From JANPCX01 sp966211815 (GTDB taxonomy: Bacteria; Pseudomonadota; Gammaproteobacteria; Burkholderiales; Burkholderiaceae_C), in assembly GCA_966211815.1 (NCBI GenBank), contig CBIHOD010000001.1, positions 62,001 to 126,000 of the forward strand: a DNA stretch of 64,000 nucleotides, in the 5' to 3' direction. Positions 24,912 through 32,738 of the stretch are shown piece by piece; the stretch's first letter is position 1; the number at the start of each line of letters is the position of its first letter. Below the pieces are notes generated by a model. That model saw only the letters and a list, made by a program, of their open reading frames with translations, ran no database searches and had not been told where the DNA came from. Made by a program: the position numbers and the translations under genes.

Positions 24912-24989
24912 ATGTGTTTCTCCAAAGCCTACTTTTTTGCGCACTTTTGGTTCTCGCACCGCACCGGCGGAGGAGAGGCGGGCGCGTAA
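24912..24989 (+). CDS. Aromatic-amino-acid leader peptide of aroG
   Basis: 25 codons. The N-terminal part reads MCFSKAYFFAHFWFSHR and the stop is at 24987-24989. Seven of the first 14 residues are aromatic: Phe3, Tyr7, Phe8, Phe9, Phe12, Trp13 and Phe14. The peptide should sense charged tRNA for Phe, Tyr and Trp. Ribosome stalling on codons 7-14 would leave bases 24964-24970 free to form an antiterminator. It lies 108 bp ahead of the DAHP synthase gene, the committed step for all three amino acids. Confidence 0.85.
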   Translation: MCFSKAYFFAHFWFSHRTGGGEAGA

Positions 24990-25049
24990 GCAGGCTTGAA
25001 GCGCACACCGAATCCCTCAACCGCCGGGCACCCCCCGGCGGTTTTTTTT
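24964..25049 (+). terminator. Attenuator: alternative antiterminator and intrinsic terminator
   Basis: The terminator is ccgccggg (25021-25028) paired with cccggcgg (25034-25041), then eight T residues (25042-25049). Its left arm is also complementary over 7 GC pairs to ccggcgg at 24964-24970, inside the last third of the leader peptide. The two pairings exclude each other. A ribosome that reaches the leader stop covers 24964-24970 and lets the terminator form; a ribosome stalled upstream on aromatic codons permits the antiterminator and read-through into aroG. Confidence 0.85.
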
Positions 25050-25097
25050 CGTCTGTCCCGATCCCCACAAGAAATCCACTTTCCCAGGAGCTTTCCG

Positions 25098-26228
25098 ATG
25101 ACCAGCCAAAAAGCCAACCCCGATGCCTGGACCGCCAGTGCCGAAAAGACCAGCCGCACTGATGACGAAAGGATCGAGAACGTGACCCCCCTGCCGCCGC
25201 CCGAGCACCTCATCCGCTTCTTCCCCATCCTCGGCACGCCGGTGGAAACCCTGGTCAGCGACACCCGCAAGCGCATCCGCGACATCATGGGCGGCCAGGA
25301 CGACCGGCTGCTGGTCATCATCGGACCCTGTTCCATCCACGACCCGGTGGCCGCCCTCGAATACGCGCGCCAGCTGAAGGCGCAGCGCGACCGCTACGCC
25401 GACACGCTGGAGATCGTCATGCGGGTGTATTTCGAGAAGCCGCGCACCACCGTCGGCTGGAAGGGCCTGATCAACGACCCCTACCTCGACGAGACCTACC
25501 GCATCGACGAAGGCCTGCGCATCGGCCGCCAGCTGCTGGTCGAGATCAATCGCCTGGGCCTGCCCGCGGGCAGCGAATTCCTGGACGTGATCTCGCCTCA
25601 GTACCTGGGCGACCTGATCTCCTGGGGCGCCATCGGCGCGCGCACCACCGAAAGCCAGGTGCACCGCGAACTGTCTTCCGGCATCTCGGCGCCGATCGGC
25701 TTCAAGAACGGCACCGACGGCAACATCCGCATCGCCACCGACGCGATCCAGGCGGCCGCCCGGCCCCACCATTTCCTGTCCGTGCACAAGAACGGCCAGG
25801 TGGCGATCGTCGAGACCCGCGGCAACCAGGACTGCCACGTGATCCTGCGCGGGGGCAAGACGCCCAACTACGACGCCGCCCACGTGGAGGCCGCCTGCAG
25901 GGACCTCGCGGCCGCCAAGCTGCCGCCCACCTTGATGGTCGACTGCTCGCATGCCAACAGCAGCAAGCAGCATGAAAAGCAGATCGACGTCGCGCGCGAC
26001 ATCGCTTCTCAGGTGCAGGCCGGCAGCCGCAGCATCTTCGGCGTGATGGTGGAAAGCCACCTCAAGGCCGGGGCGCAGAAATTCACCCCGGGCAAGAACA
26101 ACCCCGACGAGCTGGTTTACGGGCAGAGCATCACCGATGCCTGCATCGGCTGGGACGACTCCCTGACGGTGCTGGACGTGCTGTCGCAAGCCGTCCAGGC
26201 GCGCCGTAAATCTCGATCGGCGGCTTGA
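25098..26228 (+). CDS. aroG: 3-deoxy-7-phosphoheptulonate (DAHP) synthase, class I
   Basis: 376 residues; condenses phosphoenolpyruvate and erythrose-4-phosphate at the head of the shikimate pathway. AroF/G/H-type motifs: IIGPCSIHDP, RVYFEKPRTTVGWKGLINDP, ISWGAIGARTTESQVHRELS, PIGFKNGTDG, DCSHANSSKQH and MVESHL. The N-terminal extension (VTPLPPPEHLIRFFPILGTP) is the feedback-inhibition region of this class; the controlling amino acid cannot be read safely. The ATG at 25098 follows caggag. Expression appears controlled by the leader-peptide attenuator upstream. Confidence 0.97.
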   Translation: MTSQKANPDAWTASAEKTSRTDDERIENVTPLPPPEHLIRFFPILGTPVETLVSDTRKRIRDIMGGQDDRLLVIIGPCSIHDPVAALEYARQLKAQRDRYADTLEIVMRVYFEKPRTTVGWKGLINDPYLDETYRIDEGLRIGRQLLVEINRLGLPAGSEFLDVISPQYLGDLISWGAIGARTTESQVHRELSSGISAPIGFKNGTDGNIRIATDAIQAAARPHHFLSVHKNGQVAIVETRGNQDCHVILRGGKTPNYDAAHVEAACRDLAAAKLPPTLMVDCSHANSSKQHEKQIDVARDIASQVQAGSRSIFGVMVESHLKAGAQKFTPGKNNPDELVYGQSITDACIGWDDSLTVLDVLSQAVQARRKSRSAA

Positions 26229-26387
26229 AAGTTCCCGCAACCTCGGCTACGGTTGGTAAGCGCTTGCAAGGCGATGTCATCAAGCGGGATCTGAGGGTAA
26301 CGCGGGTGAAATGAAGAAAAAGAGCACGGACAAGGCCGATTTTTAGCCTCTAATCGGCACCTGTTCCACTTTCGACAAGGGATTTCC

Positions 26388-26744
26388 ATGCAGACAAGAA
26401 ACACCACCGCCGGCCTCCGATTGATCCCGACGACCGTCGCCGCATTGGCCGCGCTCACTTTGGCGGCCGGTGCCCATGCTCAGGGTACCTTCGGCGGCAG
26501 CCCCACCAAGACGGCGCCTTCGAGCAGCACGGTGCCCGCCACCACGTCTTCCAGCACGTCGAAAGACGCCGCCACCCTGGATGCGGCTTTCGTGCGCGCC
26601 GACGTCAACACCGATGGCGCGCTGTCCCCGCAGGAAGCCAGCAGGCTGCCGGCGATCGCCGCCAAATTCGCCGAGCTGGACAAGAACGGCGACGGCCTGT
26701 TGAGCAAGGTCGAATTCAGCACCGGCTACCTGGCGGCGCCCTGA
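26388..26744 (+). CDS. Secreted EF-hand calcium-binding protein
   Basis: 118 residues. A signal peptide ends AAGAHAQ, a Ser/Thr-rich linker (about residues 33-62) follows, then two EF-hand loops: DVNTDGALSPQE and DKNGDGLLSKVE. Both have the canonical D-x-N/D-x-D-G spacing with a final Glu, so calcium binding is expected. Monocistronic, with gaps on either side. The physiological role is unknown; similar small periplasmic EF-hand proteins are common in Burkholderiales. Confidence 0.85.
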   Translation: MQTRNTTAGLRLIPTTVAALAALTLAAGAHAQGTFGGSPTKTAPSSSTVPATTSSSTSKDAATLDAAFVRADVNTDGALSPQEASRLPAIAAKFAELDKNGDGLLSKVEFSTGYLAAP

Positions 26745-26827
26745 GGCGGTAGCCGCCACGCCCTTTCCGATCGTCCTGACGCCGGCGCGACGGTGGGTTC
26801 CTCAACAATGACGACCCGCACCGCCAC

Positions 26828-27403
26828 TCATGAACCGTCACGCGCCAGGCGGTCGCTTTTCCAATAGACGTCGTCCCCGCCCAACCCATCGAGGTTGGCG
26901 CGGTTGAGGACGCGCGCCAAGACGAACAGCAAGTCGCTCAACCGGTTGAGGTAGTGCCGGGGTTCGGCCCGCACCGCTTCGGCGGCGCCCAGCGCGACGA
27001 TGGCGCGTTCGGCGCGCCGCGCCACCGTGCGGCTCACATGGGCCAGCGCGGCGCTGCGCGTGCCCGCCGGCAAGATGAACTCCTTGAGGCGCGGCAAGCC
27101 ACCGTTGTAGTGGGCCAAGGCGTCGTCAAGGCGCCGCACCGCGTCGGCTTTGAGCAATTCATAGCCGGGAATCGAGAGCTCCCCCCCCAGGTTGAACAGT
27201 TCGTGCTGGACCACGACCAGCAGCTCCCGCACGTCGTCGGGCAGCGGCTCGGCCAATAGCACGCCCAGGCTGGAATTCAATTCGTCCACATCGCCCATGG
27301 CCTGCACGCGCAGGTGGTCTTTGCCGATGCGGGTGCCGTCGCCCAGGCCGGTGGTGCCGTCGTCGCCGGTTCGGGTGCTGATTTGGGAAAGTCGGTTGGC
27401 CAT
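26828..27403 (-). CDS. Cob(I)yrinic acid a,c-diamide adenosyltransferase, PduO type
   Basis: 191 residues; adenosylates corrinoid using ATP to give coenzyme B12. The N-terminal ATP-binding block is STRTGDDGTTGLGDGTRIGK followed by GDVDELNSSLGVLL. The cobalamin-side motif SRTVARRAERAIVAL and YLNRLSDLLFVLARVLN close it. The start is the ATG at 27401-27403 (MANRLSQI), where conservation begins. Divergent from the membrane-protein gene. No cobalamin riboswitch is evident. Confidence 0.94.
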   Translation of the reverse strand: MANRLSQISTRTGDDGTTGLGDGTRIGKDHLRVQAMGDVDELNSSLGVLLAEPLPDDVRELLVVVQHELFNLGGELSIPGYELLKADAVRRLDDALAHYNGGLPRLKEFILPAGTRSAALAHVSRTVARRAERAIVALGAAEAVRAEPRHYLNRLSDLLFVLARVLNRANLDGLGGDDVYWKSDRLARDGS

Positions 27404-27517
27404 GGAGGAATGGTAAACGCCGGTTGGCGCCACCCCTTGATTCAGGGGCCGGACGATAGTGATTTCGGATGTAAGCAAAACTAAAATCCAATCTCCCAAA
27501 AATAACCAAATGGTTTT

Positions 27518-28102
27518 ATGAAAAAGCTACTTCTCCTCTGTTCCGCCTTGGCATTGGCCGCGGGAGGCGCCCAAGCCCAGGACAACAGCAACCAGCGCGT
27601 CGTCAGGCCGCTGCTCAGCTTCGGCCTCACCGGCGGCGGCGAGACCCTTTACAAGGTGCGTTACACCGACGGCGACACGGCCAGCATCCGTTCCGGGGGC
27701 CTGGTGTCCTTCCTGGGTGGCGCCGAATTCCGGCTGGGCCAGAACTTCGGCTTGCAGGCCACGGTCGGCTACCACGTCGACGACGTGAGCGCGAAGAACG
27801 GCAGCCTGCGCTTCGCCCGTTATCCGGTGAGCCTGACCGCCCTGTACAACCTGACCAGCCAAGTCCGGCTCGGCGTGGGCGTCGAGCATGTCTCCAACGC
27901 CAAGGTGCGGGGTTCCGGCGTGGTGGGCGGCGCGTCCGAAGACTTCAAGTCGTCGACCGGCCTGGCGCTGGAAGGCGAATACCTGTTCACGCCCAAGATG
28001 GGCCTGAAGCTGCGCGCCGTGCAACACAAGTACGAGTCCAAGCGCTTCCACGACGAGGTGGACGGCAACTACTTCGGCGTGTTCGGCAGCTACTACTTCT
28101 GA
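27518..28102 (+). CDS. Outer-membrane beta-barrel protein
   Basis: 194 residues. The signal peptide (MKKLLLLCSALALAAGGAQA) is followed by alternating amphipathic strands and a C-terminal YYF ending with the aromatic residue used by the BAM machinery. About eight strands can be counted, similar to small OmpW/PagL-sized barrels. Strand-like parts include LRFARYPVSLTALYNL and VRLGVGVEHVSNAKV; the latter recalls PagL-type lipid A deacylases but I cannot confirm a catalytic triad. Likely an uncharacterised small barrel. Confidence 0.75.
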   Translation: MKKLLLLCSALALAAGGAQAQDNSNQRVVRPLLSFGLTGGGETLYKVRYTDGDTASIRSGGLVSFLGGAEFRLGQNFGLQATVGYHVDDVSAKNGSLRFARYPVSLTALYNLTSQVRLGVGVEHVSNAKVRGSGVVGGASEDFKSSTGLALEGEYLFTPKMGLKLRAVQHKYESKRFHDEVDGNYFGVFGSYYF

Positions 28103-28173
28103 CGCCCGCGCCGGGGTTTCCTTTTCCTCGGCACAATCGTCCCACCCCCTGCGACCAGGGGGTGGAGACGACG

Positions 28174-29586
28174 ATGAACATTGCAGTGCCCGCCAGTTCC
28201 CTGGCGCCCCGTCCCATCCCCCCCGAACTCCAGGCCCGGCTGCGCGACCTGCTCGGCAGCCGCTGCTCCAGCGCGCTGGCGGTGCGCCAGCAGCATGGCC
28301 GCGACGAGTCGCCGTTCGACGTGCCGCCGCCCGAGCTGGTGGTCTATTGCGAAAGCACCGAGGAAGTCGCCCAGGTGGTCGGACTGGCCCATGCGCACGA
28401 TGTGCCGGTGATCCCTTATGGCGCGGGGTCTTCGCTGGAAGGCCACCTGCTGGCCGTCCAGGGCGGCATCAGCATCGACCTCAGCGGCATGAAGCGGGTC
28501 CTGGCGGTGCAGCCCGAAGACCTCACCGTCACCGTGCAGGCGGGCGTCACCCGCATGCAGCTGAACAATGAGATCCGCCACACCGGGCTCTTCTTCCCGA
28601 TCGACCCCGGCGCCGACGCCTCCATCGGCGGCATGAGCGCCACCCGCGCCAGCGGCACCAACGCCGTGCGCTACGGGACGATGCGCGAGAACGTGCTGGG
28701 CCTGACGGTGGTGACGCCCCAGGGCGAGGTCATCCAGACCGGCACCCGCGCGCGCAAGTCGTCGGCGGGCTACGACCTCACGCGCCTCATGGTGGGCAGC
28801 GAAGGCACGCTCGGCGTGATCACCGAAGCGACCTTGAAGCTCTATCCGCAGCCCGAAGCCATCTCGGCGGCGGTCTGCGCCTTCCCGACGGTCGACGACG
28901 CGGTGCGCACGACGATCCAGGTCATCCAGATGGGCGTGCCGATCGCGCGCTGCGAGTTGCTCGACGCCAACGCGGTGCGCGCGGTCAACCGCCACGACAA
29001 GCTCGGGCTGGCCGAACAGCCGATGCTGTTGATGGAGTTCCACGGCAGCGCCGCCGGGGTGGCCGAGCAGGCCGCCGCGGTGCAGGAGATCGCCGCGGAG
29101 CACCGCGGCGAGAACTTCGCCTGGGCCACCACGCCGGAGGAGCGCAGCAAGCTCTGGGCGGCGCGCCACCACGCCTACCTCGCCGCGCTGCAGACCAAGC
29201 CCGGCTGCCGCTGCGTGACCACCGACACCTGCGTGCCCATCTCCCGCCTGGCCGAATGCGTGAACGCCACGGTGGCCGAGGCGGACGCGGCCGGGCTGCC
29301 GTATTTCATCGTCGGCCACGTGGGCGACGGCAACTTCCACGTCGGCTACCTGATCGACCCGGCCCTGCCCGCCGAGCGCGAGCTGGCCGAACGGCTCAGC
29401 CACCAGCTGGTCACGCGCGCGCTGGCGATGGACGGCACCTGCACCGGCGAACATGGCATCGGGCTGCACAAGATGGACTTCCTCGTCTCCGAGGCCGGCG
29501 AGGGCGCGGTGGCGATGATGCGCGCGGTGAAGAAGGCGCTGGACCCGAAGAACATCATGAACCCCGGGAAGATCTTCGCGCTCTGA
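28174..29586 (+). CDS. FAD-linked oxidase (D-lactate/glycolate dehydrogenase, GlcD-like)
   Basis: 470 residues. The FAD-binding PCMH domain contains VIPYGAGSSLEGHLLAVQGG, FPIDPGADASIGGMSATRAS and RKSSAGYDLTRLMVGSEGTL. The C-terminal domain has the HVGDGNFH metal/substrate motif and ends NPGKIF. Such enzymes oxidise D-2-hydroxyacids (D-lactate, glycolate or 2-hydroxyglutarate); the exact substrate is not resolvable. The start at 28174 follows ggtggag. Not accompanied by GlcE/GlcF subunits, so a single-subunit D-lactate dehydrogenase is likelier than glycolate oxidase. Confidence 0.88.
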   Translation: MNIAVPASSLAPRPIPPELQARLRDLLGSRCSSALAVRQQHGRDESPFDVPPPELVVYCESTEEVAQVVGLAHAHDVPVIPYGAGSSLEGHLLAVQGGISIDLSGMKRVLAVQPEDLTVTVQAGVTRMQLNNEIRHTGLFFPIDPGADASIGGMSATRASGTNAVRYGTMRENVLGLTVVTPQGEVIQTGTRARKSSAGYDLTRLMVGSEGTLGVITEATLKLYPQPEAISAAVCAFPTVDDAVRTTIQVIQMGVPIARCELLDANAVRAVNRHDKLGLAEQPMLLMEFHGSAAGVAEQAAAVQEIAAEHRGENFAWATTPEERSKLWAARHHAYLAALQTKPGCRCVTTDTCVPISRLAECVNATVAEADAAGLPYFIVGHVGDGNFHVGYLIDPALPAERELAERLSHQLVTRALAMDGTCTGEHGIGLHKMDFLVSEAGEGAVAMMRAVKKALDPKNIMNPGKIFAL

Positions 29587-29609
29587 GAAGGCTGGTGGAG
29601 GCCGCCCCG

Positions 29610-30410
29610 TTGGACAACCCCAGACGCGACAGCCTGCTCGTCGTCTCCTGCGAACACGCGGGCAACCACGTGCCGCCCGAGTACGCCGGGCTGTTCGAAG
29701 GCTGGGAGGCGCTGCTGCGGAGCCACCGCGGCTGGGACCCCGGCGCGCTGCAGCTGGCGCGCGAGATGGCCGGGCGCTTCCAGGCGCCGCTCCACTGGGA
29801 CGCCACCACGCGGCTGTTGATCGACTTGAACCTGACGGTCGGCCTGCCCAAGCTGTTTTCGGCCGAGATCACGCGACCGCTGCCGCGGCGCGAGCGCCAG
29901 GCCATCATCGACCGCCACTACCGGCCCTACCGCGACCGGGTCGAGGGCGCGATCGACGCCTTGGTCGCATCCGGCCGCCGCGTCGTCCATGTCGCCTCGC
30001 ACAGCTTCACGCCGGTGATGGACGGCGTGGCGCGCCGCGCCGACGTCGCCTGGCTCTACGACCCCGCTCGCCCTGCCGAGCGGGTTTTCTCCCAGGCGTG
30101 GATGGCGGCCTTGGCGCGGCGGTCGCCCGACCTGCGCCTGCGCAGGAACTACCCCTACCGCGGCCACAGTGACGGCCTGCCTTTCCATCTGCGCAAGCGG
30201 CATGCCGGCGACGCCTACATCGGCATCGAGCTGGAGGTCAGCCAGCGTTTCGTGGAACAGGGCGGTGCGGCCTGGGACCGGCTGCGCGCCGACCTGCTCG
30301 ATTCGATGGGCGATGCGCTGGCGGCCGAAGGCGTGGCGGTGCCGGCCGCACCGGGCCGGCAACCGCGCCCGGGCGATGCCGCCGATGAGCCGATCGACCG
30401 TCGGGCCTGA
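29610..30410 (+). CDS. N-formylglutamate amidohydrolase family protein
   Basis: About 266 residues: LLVVSCEHAGNHVPPEYAGL near the N-terminus, then LIDLNLTVG, ASHSFTPVMDG and YPYRGHSDGLPFHLRKRH, the conserved blocks of this family of zinc amidohydrolases. The usual reaction releases glutamate from N-formylglutamate in histidine breakdown, but no hut genes are near. The start codon is unusual: TTG at 29610 sits 9 nt behind ggtggagg, or GTG at 29595. It lies 23 bp after the FAD oxidase and is probably co-transcribed. Confidence 0.8.
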   Translation: MDNPRRDSLLVVSCEHAGNHVPPEYAGLFEGWEALLRSHRGWDPGALQLAREMAGRFQAPLHWDATTRLLIDLNLTVGLPKLFSAEITRPLPRRERQAIIDRHYRPYRDRVEGAIDALVASGRRVVHVASHSFTPVMDGVARRADVAWLYDPARPAERVFSQAWMAALARRSPDLRLRRNYPYRGHSDGLPFHLRKRHAGDAYIGIELEVSQRFVEQGGAAWDRLRADLLDSMGDALAAEGVAVPAAPGRQPRPGDAADEPIDRRA

Positions 30411-30568
30411 GGCGCTGTGAACGAACCCGCCACGCCCGCTCGGCCCTCCGGAACGGGCCTACTGCGCGTTGCGAATGCTCGCCATGGCAGTGGCTGCGCT
30501 CTTCGACCCGGCGCACGACAGCCTAGACAGTTCCCGTTCAGGGGCGCCCTCGGGCGAGCCGGCCCCAT

Positions 30569-31447
30569 TCACGGATTCTGACGCGGCGCCTGCCGGCCGC
30601 CGCGGCCGGGACGACCCAGGGCCGGGCCGCCGGGGCCGACGGGGCTCCACCAGCCGCCATAGGCCTGCCGCAAGGCGGCATGGCATTCGCAACTCCGGGC
30701 CTGCAGGCCGGCGCGCTCCAGCACCTCGATCTTCCCGCGGCTGCAGTGCAGCACGCCCGCCTTTTGCAGCTTGAGCGCCGAGCCGGTGATGCCTTCGCGG
30801 CGCACGCCGAGCATCCTGGCGATGCCCTCGTGGGTCAGGCGCATCTCGCGGCCCGCGCCCCGGTCGAGCTGGGCCAGCAGCCAGCGGCAGAGTTGCTGGT
30901 CCAGGGTGTGGTGGCGGTTGCAGGCGGCGATCTGCGCCATGTGCGCCATCAATGCCTGGGCGTAGCGCATCAACAGCCGCGCCACGTGGGCGGAGCGTTC
31001 GCCGTGCCGCGCCAGGGCCTTGGCTTCCATGCGCCAGCCGTGGCCCGCGAACTGGACCAGGGCGCTGCCGTGGCTGGCGCCCCGCGGGGCGAGAAGGAAG
31101 GCTTCCAGGCCGACCATGCCCTCGAAGCCGACCGACACGGCCTCGATGGCCGAGCCGTCCCGCATCGTCGAGACCACGGACACGATGGCGGACACCGGGA
31201 AATAGACATGGTCCAGCGGGACGCCCGCGTCGTGCAGCGCCTGGCCGGAGGGCATCTCGACCCATTCCAGGTCGGGCAGGAGGCTTTGCAGCGCACTGTC
31301 GGGCAGTGCGGCCAGGAGGTGATTGCGGTGGCGGGTGAATGAATCGGCGGCGATCAACGGTGAATCCGTTTTTTTGTCGTGGCGGCTGGGACGGCGGCTG
31401 GTGGTGTGGGCAGTGGGACCGGCGCCGGGCGAGGCCGGGGTGCGCAA
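30569..31447 (-). CDS. Crp/Fnr-family transcriptional regulator (first)
   Basis: 292 residues. A cyclic-nucleotide-binding-like domain (about 60-170, including HVYFPVSAIVSVVSTMRDGS) is followed by a Crp-type winged HTH (REMRLTHEGIARMLGVRREG, ITGSALKLQKAGVLHCSRG). Cys are scattered and no N-terminal Fe-S motif is seen, so it is not an oxygen-sensing FNR. A Pro/Gly/Arg-rich C-terminal tail is atypical. The N-terminal ~25 residues are low-complexity, so the true start may lie further in. Next to a second Crp-like gene; target unknown. Confidence 0.85.
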   Translation of the reverse strand: MRTPASPGAGPTAHTTSRRPSRHDKKTDSPLIAADSFTRHRNHLLAALPDSALQSLLPDLEWVEMPSGQALHDAGVPLDHVYFPVSAIVSVVSTMRDGSAIEAVSVGFEGMVGLEAFLLAPRGASHGSALVQFAGHGWRMEAKALARHGERSAHVARLLMRYAQALMAHMAQIAACNRHHTLDQQLCRWLLAQLDRGAGREMRLTHEGIARMLGVRREGITGSALKLQKAGVLHCSRGKIEVLERAGLQARSCECHAALRQAYGGWWSPVGPGGPALGRPGRGGRQAPRQNP

Positions 31448-31564
31448 TTTAGGTTTTGGCGGTCGACTGCGCCATGTAGAAAGACATACCGGCGCGGCAG
31501 GGGCGGCTGGGGCCTTCTCTTGCGCTTTCCATTCCTGCTCGTGGTCCTGGGGTCTGCGGCCGCT

Positions 31565-32353
31565 TCAGATCAGGGGGCGTTGCGGCGGGCGACCGTCGCC
31601 GTAGAGGTCCGCCAGTTGCGCCAGGGCCTTGGCGTCTTGCAGGAAGAGGCGGCCGTCCCGCAGGCGGTGCAGGCCGCGCCGTTCCAGCTTGCGCAGGGTT
31701 TTGTTGGTGTGCACCAGCGACAGGCCGAGGGCGTCCGCCATGTGTTGCTGCGTCAGAGGGAATGGCACCCCGCCGGCGCCGCCGTCGTCCTGCAGCGCCG
31801 CGGCGCGCTTGAAGAGCAGGATGAGCAGCGTCGCGATGCGTTCTTCCGCGCTGCGGCGGCCCACCGAGAGCAAGGTGTCGTCGACCATGGACTCCTCATG
31901 GGAGGTCAGCCACGTGACGTTGAAACCCATGGTCGGCGACTGCCGGTGGATCTCCCAGAGCGCGTCGCGCTGGAAGACGCACAGGACGGCCGGGGTCAGC
32001 GTCTCCACGCCGTGCAGGGCGGTGTCCAGCATCCTCTGTTGCACACCGATGAAATCGCCCGGCAGCAGGAAGTTCAGGATCTGGCGGCGCCCGTCGCTCA
32101 GCGTCTTGTAGCGGAAGGCCCAGCCCTGCAGCAAGGTGTACAGCGGGGTGTCGGCCTGGCCTTCGTGGATCAGCGTCTCCTGGGCGTCCAGGCGCAGGCT
32201 GCCGCGCCGCAATGACTTCACCAGCGAGATTTCCTCCGCGCTTTGCGGCAGGAACAGGGGAAGCGGCCGCAGCGGGCAGGCTTCGCACGGGGGGTTGACG
32301 GCGCCCTGTGCGGACGGGCCGCCGAGCGGGGGGAGGGGCGCGGCCCGGTTCAA
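31565..32353 (-). CDS. Crp/Fnr-family transcriptional regulator (second)
   Basis: 262 residues. The N-terminal CEACPLRPLPLF precedes an effector domain with IHEGQADTPLYTLLQGWAFR and LLPGDFIGVQQRM, and a Crp HTH (LTQQHMADALGLSLVHTNKT, LRKLERRGLHRLRDGRL). Only two of the cysteines needed for an FNR [4Fe-4S] cluster are present in the N-terminal motif, so oxygen sensing is doubtful. Its start overlaps the stop of the small membrane protein gene by 4 bp, so the two are co-expressed. Confidence 0.87.
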   Translation of the reverse strand: MNRAAPLPPLGGPSAQGAVNPPCEACPLRPLPLFLPQSAEEISLVKSLRRGSLRLDAQETLIHEGQADTPLYTLLQGWAFRYKTLSDGRRQILNFLLPGDFIGVQQRMLDTALHGVETLTPAVLCVFQRDALWEIHRQSPTMGFNVTWLTSHEESMVDDTLLSVGRRSAEERIATLLILLFKRAAALQDDGGAGGVPFPLTQQHMADALGLSLVHTNKTLRKLERRGLHRLRDGRLFLQDAKALAQLADLYGDGRPPQRPLI

Positions 32354-32574
32354 CGCTTGCCGCCGCCGCCGATGACGACCAGCGCGATGCCGATCGCCAA
32401 TGCGGTCCCGCCCGCCCAGAGAGGCACGTTCAAGGTCTGCTTTTCTTTCACCGACAGCGCCACCGGCCCGATCTTGGCCTCATGGGTTTCCTTGGTGAAA
32501 CTGAAGCTGCCCTGGCCCACGGCCACGGCGCCCAAGATGATCAGCACCACGCCCAGCCATCGAATTCCATTCAT
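32350..32574 (-). CDS. Small two-helix inner-membrane protein
   Basis: 74 residues with two hydrophobic helices (WLGVVLIILGAVAVGQGSF and VPLWAGGTALAIGIALVVIG) separated by a polar segment with conserved-looking FTKETHEAKIGPV. This resembles short DUF3185-like membrane proteins often found beside stress regulators; the family call is unsure. The ATG at 32572-32574 follows an excellent aaggag site. It overlaps the Crp/Fnr gene by 4 bp. Confidence 0.75.
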   Translation of the reverse strand: MNGIRWLGVVLIILGAVAVGQGSFSFTKETHEAKIGPVALSVKEKQTLNVPLWAGGTALAIGIALVVIGGGGKR

Positions 32575-32738
32575 ATGCTGCTCCTTGCGGGAAGTCCGGG
32601 GAATCGGTCGCGGCGCCGGGTGGGACCAGCGTGCCGAACCGACAGGCTTGCCATGTTGGTCCGGGACGCGTGGGCGGGGTGTCGGACAAGGCCGCGTGGG
32701 ACGGTTCGCCTGGAACCCGTGCGCGATGGCGGCGTTGT

